Assembly (NCBI GenBank): GCA_016720775.1
Contig: JADKJX010000003.1
Location: 682,001 to 746,000, forward strand
Source of the DNA: Chitinophagaceae bacterium
GTDB taxonomy: Bacteria > Bacteroidota > Bacteroidia > Chitinophagales > Chitinophagaceae
Direction of reading: 5' to 3'
Length of the DNA stretch: 64,000 nucleotides
Positions 1-10,251 of the stretch are shown piece after piece. Each line of letters starts with the position of its first letter. Position 1 is the first letter of the stretch. A model generated the notes under the pieces. The model had not been told where the DNA came from, made no database searches, and saw nothing but the letters and a program-made list of their open reading frames with translations. Both the position numbers and the translations under genes were made by a program.

Positions 1-146
1 ATGAATTTCAGATTCTAAAATATATCTTTAGCTCCGGTTGAAACAGAAACAAAGTGCTGCTCACCACAGCGCAAGAAAGCCAATCAACTAACATCGCTTT
101 CCCATCCCTGGAAATTTATTATTTAATTACTCTCAATTCATTCAAA

Positions 147-1190
147 ATGAATTCAACGCCTTTGGTAAAAGCCGGCATACTGACCGTAGTGTTGGTAGCC
201 GCAGCTGTGATCAGCTGGGAACTTTATGTACGCAGCAAGGGATACGATACTTCGTATGATGATGATCCGGCACTTTGGTCGGATAAAAGAAAGATGGTGT
301 ATGAACCGGCGGATAAGTCTACTGTTTTTATCGGTTCGTCCCGCATTAAATTCGATCTCGACATCAATACCTGGGAGAGTACCACCGGTGATCATGCCAT
401 TCAATTGGCCTGTGTTGGTAGTAATCCTGTTCCCATATTGGAAAACCTCGCCAATGATGAAAACTTCAAAGGCAAATTAGTGGTGGATGTAACGGAGGGA
501 TTGTTCTTCTCTACTTCTCCCGGAAATTCGAGAAGGCCGAATGAGAACATGAAATATTATAAGGAAAAAACACCTGCCCAGCAGGCAAGTTTTCATATTA
601 ATCATTTACTGGAATCGCAATTCGTTTTCTTAAATAAGGAATGGCTTTCACTGGGTGCTCAACTGGATAAACTGGATATTCCCGATCGCCCGGGCGTATA
701 TCATTTCCATGGATTTCCTTCAGACTTTGGGCGGGTAAAATTCAACCGCCAGGAATACATGACCGATAAAATGGCGGCAGATACAAATATTCAGAATAAA
801 GTAAAAAACATATGGGTTACTATCATGAAGGCAAGCAAGGAACCGCCGGCTTCCGGTACAAAGCTCGACTCTATGCTGAATGCCGTAAAAGTTGCGGTTG
901 ATAAAATAAAAGCCAGGGGCGGACAGGTATTGTTTGTGCGCACTCCTTCAAGCGGCCCCTTCCAGGTGGGTGAGAATATGGGTTTTCCCAGGGAAAAATA
1001 TTGGGAACGGATACTGTCTGTTACGGGCTGTCAGGGAATTCATTATGCCGATTACCCGGCCATCGCTCATTTCATATGTCCGGAGAATTCTCATTTAAGC
1101 CAGTCTGATGCCATTGTGTTCACGAAAAATTTCATCAAAATATTAAGTGAAGAAAAAGGATGGAAGTTTTCAAAACCTGTACAACCATAA
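147..1190 (+). CDS. SGNH-like protein paired with MBOAT acyltransferase
   Basis: This 347-residue protein has one N-terminal membrane segment (about residues 9-24) and an extracytoplasmic domain. An IGSSR motif near residue 62 resembles block I of SGNH/GDSL esterase folds, and a C-terminal NSHLSQSDA stretch could hold the His of the active site. Such proteins are common next to AlgI/DltB-type MBOAT enzymes, where they act as the periplasmic partner that moves acyl groups onto polysaccharide. The next gene is exactly such an MBOAT, 25 bp downstream. The ATG at 147 is preferred over an earlier in-frame TTG at 54, because it directly precedes the membrane segment. The function is inferred from fold-like motifs and neighbourhood; the acceptor polymer is unknown. 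Confidence 0.6.
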   Translation: MNSTPLVKAGILTVVLVAAAVISWELYVRSKGYDTSYDDDPALWSDKRKMVYEPADKSTVFIGSSRIKFDLDINTWESTTGDHAIQLACVGSNPVPILENLANDENFKGKLVVDVTEGLFFSTSPGNSRRPNENMKYYKEKTPAQQASFHINHLLESQFVFLNKEWLSLGAQLDKLDIPDRPGVYHFHGFPSDFGRVKFNRQEYMTDKMAADTNIQNKVKNIWVTIMKASKEPPASGTKLDSMLNAVKVAVDKIKARGGQVLFVRTPSSGPFQVGENMGFPREKYWERILSVTGCQGIHYADYPAIAHFICPENSHLSQSDAIVFTKNFIKILSEEKGWKFSKPVQP

Positions 1191-1215
1191 TATTCAACCT
1201 TAACCAACTGCAATC

Positions 1216-2703
1216 ATGGTATTCAACTCATATACTTTTATCGCCTTCCTGATCATCATGCTTATCCTGCATAATCTTCCTTTTTCCTGGAAGGTAAAGA
1301 AGATAAACCTGTTGCTGGCCAGCTATGTCTTTTATGCTGCCTGGAATCCACCATTCATATTGCTGCTTTGGCTTTCAACAGTGGTGGATTATTTTGTAGG
1401 CCGTGCATTATATACGCAGGAGAATAAACACAAGCGGAAATTATTGCTGGTACTTAGCCTGATCGGTAACCTGGGCATGCTTTGTTTTTTCAAGTACGGA
1501 ACATTTTTATTAGACAATTTTACACACCTGGTTAATTTATTCGGAATGGATTTTCACCCGGCCAAACCAAATATCATCTTGCCCGCCGGTATTTCTTTCT
1601 ATACATTCACCACGCTGTGCTATACCATTGACATGTACAAGAGAAAAAGCGAACCGGTAAAATCGCTGCTTGACTTTTCTTTGTTCGTAACTTTCTTCCC
1701 TCACCTGGTTGCCGGGCCTATTGTTCGGCCGCCCCAACTGGTACCCCAATTTGAAACAGAACGTAAAGCCTCCCGGCAACAATTAATGCAGGGATTATTA
1801 TTGGTTTCTCTTGGCTTGTTTATGAAAGTAGTTTTGGCCGATAGTATGCTGGCGCCAACAGCCAACGATATTTTCTGGCCTGGTGGTGCCCCATTAAAAA
1901 CATTAGATGCATGGACGGGTGTACTGGCTTTTTCGGGCCAGATATTCTGCGACTTTGCCGGCTATTCAACCTGTGCCATTGGCGTAGCATTGTGTTTGGG
2001 GTTTGTATTGCCGCATAACTTTTTATATCCTTATGCAGCCATCGGTTTTTCTGATTTCTGGCGGAGATGGCATATTACCTTATCTGCATGGCTCAGGGAT
2101 TATTTATACATTCCCCTGGGTGGAAACCGGAATGGGAAGATCCGCACCTACATGAATTTAATGATCACTATGTTGCTGGGTGGCTTGTGGCATGGCGCCA
2201 ACTGGACCTTCGTGGTTTGGGGTGCTTTACATGGCGCTTATTTGTGGGGAGAAAAGATCATCCAGGATCTTCGTAAAAAACCGGTGATGGCATCCATGCA
2301 TGGCGTGCCCTCTGCCGAAGTGGGGGTGCTTGGTACGATTCCCAAAGAATTCAAGGCAAAAACATTCCGCAATTTCATTTATGCGATGATCACTTTCTTT
2401 TTTATTAATGTAACCTGGGTGTTCTTTCGTTCGCCTGATTTTCATTCTGCCTGGAGCTTGCTCACATCTATGTTCTCCAGTGTACCAAAGGCAGAGGCCT
2501 ATTTGACCACACTCAGCATCATAAAAGTGATGGTGATAATTGTGTTCATTGTTGCCTTTCACTGGCTGATGAGAAATACAAAAGTGCTGACGGTGGCTGA
2601 AAAAATGCCCTGGTGGTTGCTGGGTATCGCCTGGTCTGTTCTGCTGATATTACTGATATGGAGCCAGGAGAGCAGCAGTTCGTTCATCTATTTCCAGTTT
2701 TAG
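1216..2703 (+). CDS. MBOAT family O-acyltransferase (AlgI/DltB-like)
   Basis: A 495-residue polytopic inner-membrane protein with about ten hydrophobic segments. It carries the AlgI hallmark FWRRWHITLSAWLRDYLYIP followed by LGGNRNG (about residues 285-310) and the LLGGLWHGANWTF block holding the invariant MBOAT His (about residue 326). Family members carry an acyl group from a cytoplasmic donor across the membrane for O-acylation of exopolysaccharide, alginate or teichoic acid. The upstream SGNH-like gene is probably its partner in one transcript. The length is typical of the family, and the reading frame is intact. Confidence 0.93.
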   Translation: MVFNSYTFIAFLIIMLILHNLPFSWKVKKINLLLASYVFYAAWNPPFILLLWLSTVVDYFVGRALYTQENKHKRKLLLVLSLIGNLGMLCFFKYGTFLLDNFTHLVNLFGMDFHPAKPNIILPAGISFYTFTTLCYTIDMYKRKSEPVKSLLDFSLFVTFFPHLVAGPIVRPPQLVPQFETERKASRQQLMQGLLLVSLGLFMKVVLADSMLAPTANDIFWPGGAPLKTLDAWTGVLAFSGQIFCDFAGYSTCAIGVALCLGFVLPHNFLYPYAAIGFSDFWRRWHITLSAWLRDYLYIPLGGNRNGKIRTYMNLMITMLLGGLWHGANWTFVVWGALHGAYLWGEKIIQDLRKKPVMASMHGVPSAEVGVLGTIPKEFKAKTFRNFIYAMITFFFINVTWVFFRSPDFHSAWSLLTSMFSSVPKAEAYLTTLSIIKVMVIIVFIVAFHWLMRNTKVLTVAEKMPWWLLGIAWSVLLILLIWSQESSSSFIYFQF

Positions 2704-2716
2704 CGAAAGGGAGTTA

Positions 2717-3784
2717 TCAGCTGACTGCTTTTTTTGTTTTTGGTTTTTTATCTGTGATCTTGCTTGCAGAAGATTCTCTTTTAAAGATATCTGTCTGCAA
2801 CACCACTTTCTCAAATTCAGTAACGGGCCTTTTGCTTTCAATAAGTTTTATCAAAAGTTCGGTGGCAACCTGTCCCATTTCAAAAGCCGGTTGTTTTACG
2901 GCTGTCAATGCCGGACTGAGTAGTTCCACCAGCGGTGAATTTGAAAAACCCACCAGTGCAATGTCATCCGGAATTTTTAACCCGATCGCTTTTAATGCAG
3001 TAAGACAACTGATTGTAAGCCGGTCGCCGGCACTGAAGATGGCATCTGGCCGGTCTTTTAAATGTACCAGGCTTTTTACGGCGTCTTCCAGTTCATCATA
3101 GATCATGCCGCCGTGATTGCAATAGCGGATGTAAGATTCATTTAAAGTAATGCTGTTATCTGCAAGCGCTGCTTTATATCCCTCCAGCCTTTCTTTACTG
3201 ATGGATAAATGCTGTGAGCTGGTCACATGAGCGATCTTTGTGTACCCCGAATCAATAAGGTGTTGGGTGGCATCGTAAGCGCCTTTGTAATTATCAACAA
3301 CCACTTTAAAGGTTTCTATCTCTTCGGTTATGCGGTCGAAGAACACGATGGGGAATCCTTTTTCGTGAAGGTTTTTAAAATGTTCGATATGGTCTGTTTC
3401 GGCAGAGAGGGAAACAAGCAGCCCATCCACCGAACGGGAAGCAAGGTGCTCCACGTTCACCACTTCCCGGTCGTACGATTCATGGCTTTGCGAAATGATA
3501 ACATGGTAGCCCCGGTTGTAGGCAATGGATTCTATGCCGTTGATGGCCTGCGAAAAAAAGTTGTTGGCAATTTCGCAAACAACTACGCCGATGGAGCGGC
3601 TTCTTCTTTCTTTTAAACTGAGGGCGATGGGGTTGGGGCGGTAGTTGTATTGCTCGGCATATTCTATTACCAGTTTCTTTGTTTCGGGGCTTATTTCGTA
3701 GCTGCCACGCAATGCACGGGATACGGTAGAAGTGGATAATCCAAGCGCTTTGGCAATATCCTTAATGGTGATGGCCTCGTACAT
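2717..3784 (-). CDS. LacI-family transcriptional regulator of the pectin locus
   Basis: A 355-residue repressor. The N-terminal LacI helix-turn-helix (TIKDIAKALGLSTSTVSRAL, residues 6-25) is followed by a periplasmic-binding-protein-like effector domain (about residues 60-335; SIGVVVCEIANNFF start, DGLLVSLS, AIFSAGD, DDIALVGFSN). It is divergent from susC. A near-perfect palindrome at 3886-3909 in the shared intergenic region, repeated almost exactly before kduD at 14477-14500, is a good candidate for its operator. I infer that it controls the pectin genes, perhaps with a galacturonate or KDG-type inducer, and possibly itself. The C-terminal tail is rich in Lys. Confidence 0.9.
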   Translation of the reverse strand: MYEAITIKDIAKALGLSTSTVSRALRGSYEISPETKKLVIEYAEQYNYRPNPIALSLKERRSRSIGVVVCEIANNFFSQAINGIESIAYNRGYHVIISQSHESYDREVVNVEHLASRSVDGLLVSLSAETDHIEHFKNLHEKGFPIVFFDRITEEIETFKVVVDNYKGAYDATQHLIDSGYTKIAHVTSSQHLSISKERLEGYKAALADNSITLNESYIRYCNHGGMIYDELEDAVKSLVHLKDRPDAIFSAGDRLTISCLTALKAIGLKIPDDIALVGFSNSPLVELLSPALTAVKQPAFEMGQVATELLIKLIESKRPVTEFEKVVLQTDIFKRESSASKITDKKPKTKKAVS

Positions 3785-3885
3785 TTTTCTGTTATTATTT
3801 CTCTTGCTTTACCCGGTAAAATTATGCAGTCATTTTATCCTGAAAAAGCCCCGGGCAGTTTTTTTTAAATGATTGATATCCTGCT

Positions 3886-3909
3886 GCAATCGTTACCGGC
3901 AACGATTGC
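3886..3909. promoter_or_regulatory. Predicted LacI-type operator upstream of susC
   Basis: A 24-bp inverted repeat with perfect 9-bp arms, GCAATCGTT and AACGATTGC, around a CCGG-containing centre. It lies 148 bp before the susC start and about 100 bp before the divergent lacI start. The right arm plus its flank (AACGATTGCGTAAA) recurs at 14492-14505 upstream of kduD. A central CG and this size are typical of LacI-family operators. Binding by the adjacent regulator is an inference. Confidence 0.7.
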
Positions 3910-3991
3910 GTAAAAAAATCAATTCCCGATTAAGAAATTCTTAAATAATCTGTGTAGAATTGACATCCGTACTCCCTGAAAATACGAAGAA

Positions 3992-4008
3992 GTTCCCTGT
4001 CTGGGAAC
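3992..4008. promoter_or_regulatory. Short perfect inverted repeat in the susC leader
   Basis: GTTCCC and GGGAAC are separated by five bases, about 50 bp upstream of the susC start. It could be a second protein-binding site or a hairpin in the 5' untranslated leader. No function can be assigned from sequence. Confidence 0.4.
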
Positions 4009-4056
4009 AAAAAGATTGCTGATTTTTCATTTTTAAGAAAATATAAATACTGCTAT

Positions 4057-7000
4057 ATGAATAAACTACTCGTTTTTTAACTGTATTATTCTTTATCCCG
4101 TTTACTTTATTGGCGCAAAACCGAACCATTACAGGAAAAGTGGTGGACGAGTCGGGTAACGCCATAACCGGGGTAAACATAACAGGTAAAGGAGCCAAAA
4201 ATGGCACCCAGTCTGATAAGGATGGTAAGTTTACCATTGCCGTAATCGCCTCGGGAGCTGTTAACCTGGTGCTTTCATCCATTGGGTTCGAAACCAAAAT
4301 TGTTTCGGTAAGCGGTGAAGATGCCGGTACTGTTCAGTTGGCAAGAGCCGTGATCACCCAGGAAGACGTGGTGGTGATCGGTTACCAGACAGTGAGACGA
4401 AAAGACCTGCTGGCTTCTGTTTCTTCTGTTGGTGCAAAAGAGCTTAAAGATATTCCCATCAATTCTGCAGCGGAAGCTTTAAATGGAAGGTTATCCGGGG
4501 TAACAGCTACAACAGCCGAAGGTTCCCCCGATGCCCAGATAAATATCAGGGTGCGTGGCGGTATCTCCATTTCACAGGATAATTCCCCTTTATACATTGT
4601 AGACGGGGTGCAGGTGGAAAACGGGCTTTCTGCAATTTCTCCGCAGAATATTCAGAGCATTGACGTTTTAAAAGATGCGGCAGCAACGGCTATTTATGGC
4701 GCCAGGGCTGGTAATGGCGTCATTATCATAACAACCAAATCAGGTAGAAGGGGGAAACTCAAATTAAGTTATAATGGTTATATAGGTGTAAAGTTCCTGG
4801 CCAAAAAACTTAAAGTGATGAGCCCTTATGATTTTGTGATTTATCAGTCTGAAAGATCAAGAGGCAGCAGCACGGATAGTACAACATTTACCAGCCGTTT
4901 TGGTACAACCTGGGATACACTTGCCAATTATCAGAATGTGGATGCCGTTGACTGGCAGGGTGAGGTCTTTGGAAGAACAGGGGTAATGCAAACGCATAAT
5001 TTGTCGGGCGGCGGCGGTACCAAAAAATTGCTGTATAGTTTCGGCTACACCTACAACGATGATAAGGCGATTGTTTTAAACTCAAGCTACAAAAGGCATT
5101 TATTGAATGCAAAGGTTGATTATGATGTTACCAAAAAACTTAAACTTACTGTTGGTGCCAGGTACACGCATACAGATGTGTATGGTGCCGGGGTTTCCTC
5201 CGACCAGGGAACTTCTTACAACAGGCTGCGTAATGCCGTTAAGTACAGGCCGTTTTTATCGGGCAGCCAAACAATTTTAGATCAGGATCCTTATGCAGAT
5301 GCAAGCGCCGGAAATGGCCTGATACTGGTGAACCCTATCTTGCTGGCAAACTCAGAGTACAGGAAAAAAACGACCAATGTATTCAATATTAATGGAAGTG
5401 CTACTTATAAAATACTGAAAAATCTCACTTTTAAAACAACATTTGGTTACGATCAGTCCAAAACAACGGACAGGCAATTCACTGATTCACTGGCACCCTA
5501 TTCAGTTACACAGGGAGGAGCAAAACCAATTGTGCAGTTAGATTCGATCCAGGCTAAAACTTTCACAAACTCAAATGTGCTTACCTATTCTCTTAAAGGT
5601 ATCAGAAACAAACATGACATAGATATTCTTGTAGGAGAAGAAACCTATGATTTAAAAACAGAAACCCGTACACAACTATACGGTAAGTTCCCGACTTTTA
5701 CGTCTTACAATACTGCTTTTAAAAATCTGAACCTGGGAACAACTTTTAACGGCTATCCAAGGCTTGGCAAAACCAGGTACACCAGTTTGTCTTTCTTTGG
5801 AAGGGTTAATTATGGTTTTAAAGAAAGATACCTGCTTTCAGTAAATGTAAGGGAAGACGGAACTTCAAAATTTGGCCCTGGTCATAAATGGGGTACATTC
5901 CCTGCTGCTTCTGTAGCCTGGAGGGTTTCCAAAGAAAAATTCATGGAAAATATTAAGTTTATCAATGAACTTAAATTCAGGTTTGGAATGGGAAAAATCG
6001 GGAATAACCGTATCGGTGATTACCTGTATCTGACTACCTACAGCAATAACGGATCCATATACTATGGCTTGAATAATACTTCAGTAAACGGATATTATTC
6101 AACTGCTCTTGTTAATTCAGACCTGGTATGGGAATCAACGGTGAACAGAAACTTTGGAATGGATATTTCCCTTTTCAACAGAAGGATTGATTTAAGTGTT
6201 GATTACTATAATAATACCTCAGACCACCTTTTATTGAACGTGCCGGTAGCATCTACCTATGGCTATGCCAACCAATTGCAAAATGTTGGCAAAACCTCCA
6301 ATAAAGGGGTGGACCTGCAACTGAATGCAATCATTCTTAAGCGTAAAAATAATTTCAGCTGGTCGGTTAATTACAATATGTCCTTTAACAGGAATAAAAT
6401 ACTTCAGTTAGGTGTTAACCAGAATTATTTTTATCCTGCAGCCAGCTGGGGTGTGTCTGGTCAGCCAACTGATTATATAGAAAGGATCGGCGATCCGGTA
6501 GGCTCCATGTGGGGATTGGTAAATGATGGTTTTTACGGGGTAAATGATTTTGATTATAATACTGCTACAGGGGCTTATACTTTAAAGACCGGAGTGCCTA
6601 CTGATGTGGCAATTATTGGTGTAGTGCAACCCGGGTCCGTTAAATTTAAAGACCTTAATGGAGATGGTGTGATTGATTTAAACAACGACAGAAAAATCAT
6701 TGGTAACCCAACCCCTAAATTTACAGGCGGTTTAAACCAACAGTTCACTTATAAGCAGTGGGATATGAGTGTGTTTGTCAATTTTTCTTACGGCAATGAT
6801 ATTTACAATGCCAATAAAATTGAATTAAGCAATGCATATACCAACGACGCAAACATGCTGGATATAATGAAGGGCCGCTGGAAAATTGTAACCGAAACCG
6901 GTCAGACGGCGCAGTGGGTGGTTGGCAATACTGCCTACGGAATAGCTCCTGCCCAGTTAGCTGCCTTAAATGCAAATGCTACCATCTGGCAGCCTTTAAA

Positions 7001-7286
7001 GAGTGCGGGTGCATTTTATCCATCATCATGGGCAATTGAAGACGGATCTTTCTTAAGGATAAACAATGTTACAATTGGATATTCGTTGCCGGTTAACAAA
7101 CTTGCACGCCTGCATATGAGCCAGTTGCGTTTTTATGCTACAGCAAACAACCTGGCAGTGCTTACCAGCTATTCCGGGTACGATCCGGAAGTGAGTGTGC
7201 GCAAAAGCGGGTTAACACCCGGCCTTGATTATTCAGCCTATCCAAAGAGCCGTAGTTTTATTTTTGGAATTAATGCATCATTTTAA
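4057..7286 (+). CDS. susC: SusC-family TonB-linked outer-membrane transporter, frameshift in signal peptide
   Basis: A SusC/RagA-type TonB-dependent transporter for oligosaccharide uptake. The mature part starts AQNRTITGKVVDESG (carboxypeptidase-regulatory-like domain), then a plug (about VVVIGYQTVRRKDLLASVSS, VRGG, LYIVDGV, AATAIYGARAGNGVIIITT) and a long beta barrel ending in an aromatic-rich strand (FIFGINASF). The ATG at 4057 reads MNKLLVF and then hits TAA at 4078. With one more T in the T6 run at 4073-4078 it would read on into LTVLFFIPFTLLAQ, an ideal signal peptide joined to the mature frame (1076 residues in total). As given, the main frame could only start at a TTG (4110), without a signal peptide. 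This is a sequencing error, a real phase-variable or slippery tract, or a null allele. susD follows 24 bp downstream. Confidence 0.9.
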
Positions 7287-7310
7287 TTAGTACAAATCAA
7301 ATCTTGTTAT

Positions 7311-9200
7311 ATGAACAGAAAATATTTTAACAAACTGTCGATATTGATTTCAGCAAGCCTGTTGCTCTTGTTGGGAGGTTGTAAAAAATACCTTGATCAG
7401 CAACCCATTACTGAAGTAGGCTCCGACCTGGTTTTTAAAGATGTGGCAAGCACCAGGCAAGCCATTGCAGGCGTTTACAGCCGTTTGGTGGGCGACCAGG
7501 GTTTTGGAATCCGGCTGAGTCTGTATTATACGGTTGATAATGATGAAATGCAGGGCCCTACGGGAGCCGCCGATAATGACAGGCGGGATATAGCACGCTA
7601 TGCTGCAACCCCGGGTAATGCTCAGCTAACCAATCCATTTAACCAGCTATTTACGGGAATTGAGTATGCCAATATTTGCATAGATAACATTCCTAAAATG
7701 GATATGTATAGCAATGGCTCAGATAACGAGAAAAAGCAATTGCAAAGAATGTATGGCGAAGCACTGACTTTAAGGGCACAGTTTTACTTAGAAGCAATTA
7801 TGAACTGGGGCGATCTGCCTCAGCATTTTGTTCCTGCTTATGCACAGGCCTCCGGAAACCCTTTCCCAACAAAGGTTGACAGAGATACATTATATGGCCA
7901 GCTTTTGAATGATCTTAAAATTGCTGAAGACCTTGTTCCGTGGAAAAATGAGGTAGCTTCCATTGGCGACCAGGTAGATGAGCGGCTTACCAAAGGTGCT
8001 GTAAAGGGTTTGCGTGCAAGAATTGCCTTATTCAGGGGCGGGTATTCCCTGCGCCAGGATGGAACCATGAAAAGAGGTTCAAATTACCTGGCTTATTATC
8101 AAATAGCGAAAGACGAATGCAATGATATTATCAATTCAGGTCAGCATTCGTTGAACCCAAGTTTCAGAGCTCTCTGGAAAGACCAGGTTTGCGGACATGC
8201 AGTTACAGACCCCAATGGTGAACTGATGTTTCAGGCAAGTGCTATTGGCTTTACAGGTGCAGAGGATACCAAGTTGGGCTACTATAATGGCCCCACTGTA
8301 AACAGCCTTGGAAATAAAAGCATCAATGTAATGCCGACCTATTTTTACCTGTTTGATTCAACTGATTTAAGAAGAGATGTTACCTGTGCGGCTTATAATG
8401 TTGGTTCTCCAACAGCCACACCAACTCCTTTGCCAAAGATCGGACAGGCACTTACCGCAATTTGCGATGGTAAATACAGAAGAGATTGGACAAGTAATCC
8501 TGTTATATCTCCTACCAGTGCCGTTCAGTATCTTGGTTTAAAATGGCAGATACTTCGCTATTCAGATGTGTTATTAATGTTTGCCGAAGCTGAAAATGAA
8601 ATAAATGGCCCTACTGCTTCAGCATATACTGCTGTTAACATGGTAAGAAGAAGAGGCTATGGTAAACCAATAGCAGCACCCGATGTAACTGTTGACCTGG
8701 CCGGATTAAGCAAAACATCATTCTTCGCTGCTTTGGTAAGAGAAAGGGCTTTAGAATTGGGTGGAGAAGGGGTGAGAAAATTTGATCTGATCCGCTGGAA
8801 TTTACTTGCTTCGGCCGTTGCTGAAACAAAAGCCAACTTAACAAGAATGGCAACACCAACAGCCACAGCCCTGGTTGATCCATCATACATGGCAGGCTAT
8901 CCATCTTACTGCAAAACACTTATTTTACCTATTGCCATGTATTATATCACCAACACACTTTCTGATGATAATAATATTAATGGCCTCTGGAAAAATTCAT
9001 TGTATAAAACAGCACCAACAACAACACCGGCAGGCACAACAAAAGTTGCCTGGTTAACCAATGCAATTACAGCCGCAGGCACCACATCACCTTTGGGCAG
9101 GTTTGCAACAGGGTTTACAACAGGTAAGTCAGAACTGATGCCGCTGCCGCAGCCGGCAAGAGACGCCAATTTCAATTTGGCACAAAACCCTGGTTATTAA
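7311..9200 (+). CDS. susD: SusD/RagB-family nutrient-binding lipoprotein
   Basis: A 629-residue surface lipoprotein partner of SusC. It has a lipobox with Cys24 (LLLLGGC), then the SusD N-terminal region (YLDQQPITEVGSDLVFKDVAS) and the conserved helices around residues 80-240 (GEALTLRAQFYLEAIMNWGD, TKGAVKGLRARIALF). The C-terminal signature is WQILRYSDVLLMFAEAENE with RERALELGGEGVRKFDLIRW. It binds oligosaccharide at the outer membrane and lids the SusC pore. Genomic context (pectin esterases, lyases and hydrolases) points to a pectic oligosaccharide. A strong terminator follows, so susCD may be expressed at a higher level than the genes behind it. Confidence 0.93.
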   Translation: MNRKYFNKLSILISASLLLLLGGCKKYLDQQPITEVGSDLVFKDVASTRQAIAGVYSRLVGDQGFGIRLSLYYTVDNDEMQGPTGAADNDRRDIARYAATPGNAQLTNPFNQLFTGIEYANICIDNIPKMDMYSNGSDNEKKQLQRMYGEALTLRAQFYLEAIMNWGDLPQHFVPAYAQASGNPFPTKVDRDTLYGQLLNDLKIAEDLVPWKNEVASIGDQVDERLTKGAVKGLRARIALFRGGYSLRQDGTMKRGSNYLAYYQIAKDECNDIINSGQHSLNPSFRALWKDQVCGHAVTDPNGELMFQASAIGFTGAEDTKLGYYNGPTVNSLGNKSINVMPTYFYLFDSTDLRRDVTCAAYNVGSPTATPTPLPKIGQALTAICDGKYRRDWTSNPVISPTSAVQYLGLKWQILRYSDVLLMFAEAENEINGPTASAYTAVNMVRRRGYGKPIAAPDVTVDLAGLSKTSFFAALVRERALELGGEGVRKFDLIRWNLLASAVAETKANLTRMATPTATALVDPSYMAGYPSYCKTLILPIAMYYITNTLSDDNNINGLWKNSLYKTAPTTTPAGTTKVAWLTNAITAAGTTSPLGRFATGFTTGKSELMPLPQPARDANFNLAQNPGY

Positions 9201-9222
9201 TTTTCTCATAGCGTTAGTTTTC

Positions 9223-9256
9223 AAAGGCTGTTGCAAATTGCAGCAGCCTTTTTTAA
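9223..9256 (+). terminator. Rho-independent terminator after susD
   Basis: A GC-containing hairpin built from AAAGGCTGTTGCAA and TTGCAGCAGCCTTT (one G-T type mismatch) is followed by a T run. It lies 22 bp after the susD stop and just before the next gene. It probably attenuates read-through into the esterase genes. Confidence 0.75.
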
Positions 9257-9268
9257 TCTTTTAAAAAG

Positions 9269-10249
9269 ATGAGAAGTGTAATTCTATTAATAGCGGTAAG
9301 TTTCATAACCGGCAACTCGCTTGCACAATCATTGGCGGGTGTAACGGGCAAACCCGATACATCTTACAGTACAAACGCCGCATACCGCTCTGTTGTTAAA
9401 ACATACCCCAATGCCAAGGTAGTCGCAGAATTTCATTCTCCCTCAGTTAAAGAAAAAAGAAATATTACTTACTGTGCGCTTGGTGAAAGAAAACTTTTGC
9501 TGGATGCATTTTATCCGAAAGAAAAATCAAAAACTAAAAGAACCGCCATCATCATCATCCACGGCGGCGGGTGGAGAAGCGGCAACAGAATGCAGCATTA
9601 CCCGCTGGCACAGCATTTAGCTGATCTCGGTTATGTTTGCTTTACGCCGGAATACCGGCTTTCAACAGAAGCATTATACCCTGCTGCTATTTATGATGTT
9701 AAGGCGGCTATAAGATGGGTGAGAAAAAATGCAAAGAAATATAATGCCGATACTACTAAAATAACAGTGCTGGGTTTTTCGGCCGGCGGCGAATTAGCAG
9801 CTTTTATGGGTGCAACCAATGGAAATTCTTTTTATGAAGGAACGGCAGATAATTTAAATTATTCAAGTAAGGTAAATGCCTTGGTTGATATTGATGGCAC
9901 ACTTTCTTTTGTTCATCCCGAAAGTGGTGAGGGCGATGACAGTAAAAGAACATCTGCCGGAACCTACTGGTTTGGTTATTCAAAAAAAGAGAATCCTGAA
10001 TTATGGATGCAGGCATCCCCATTAACTCATACAGGAAAGCATAACCCGCCCACCTTGTTTATCAACAGCTCAGTTGACCGGATGCATGCCGGCCAGGAGG
10101 ATTACAGTAAGATACTCAATGGGTATTATATCTATACAGAAGTTCATCGCTTTGAAAATTCACCTCACCACTTTTGTTTGATGGATCCCTGGTTTGAGCC
10201 AACCGTAAAATACACGGACGATTTTTTAAAGAAAGTATTTAATAAGTAA
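9269..10249 (+). CDS. Secreted alpha/beta-hydrolase, probable carbohydrate (pectin acetyl) esterase
   Basis: A 326-residue protein with an N-terminal signal peptide ending ...NSLAQ. The alpha/beta-hydrolase core shows the oxyanion HGGGW motif (about residue 100), the nucleophile elbow GFSAGGE (Ser near residue 172), and an acid/His end (SSVDRMH, SPHHF near residue 300). The HGGG plus G-x-S-x-G pattern is that of the acetyl-esterase/HSL group. It sits 2 bp before a pectin methylesterase, so removal of acetyl groups from pectin is plausible, but substrate is inferred from neighbours only. Confidence 0.8.
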   Translation: MRSVILLIAVSFITGNSLAQSLAGVTGKPDTSYSTNAAYRSVVKTYPNAKVVAEFHSPSVKEKRNITYCALGERKLLLDAFYPKEKSKTKRTAIIIIHGGGWRSGNRMQHYPLAQHLADLGYVCFTPEYRLSTEALYPAAIYDVKAAIRWVRKNAKKYNADTTKITVLGFSAGGELAAFMGATNGNSFYEGTADNLNYSSKVNALVDIDGTLSFVHPESGEGDDSKRTSAGTYWFGYSKKENPELWMQASPLTHTGKHNPPTLFINSSVDRMHAGQEDYSKILNGYYIYTEVHRFENSPHHFCLMDPWFEPTVKYTDDFLKKVFNK

Positions 10250-10251
10250 AG

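Noticed and set aside
1..146. Tail of an upstream gene at the window start
   Set aside because: No frame there shows domain-like sequence before the SGNH-like gene.
2613..3101. Plus-strand open frame of 162 codons across the MBOAT and lacI ends
   Set aside because: It overlaps two strong genes and its Ser-rich sequence is antisense of lacI.
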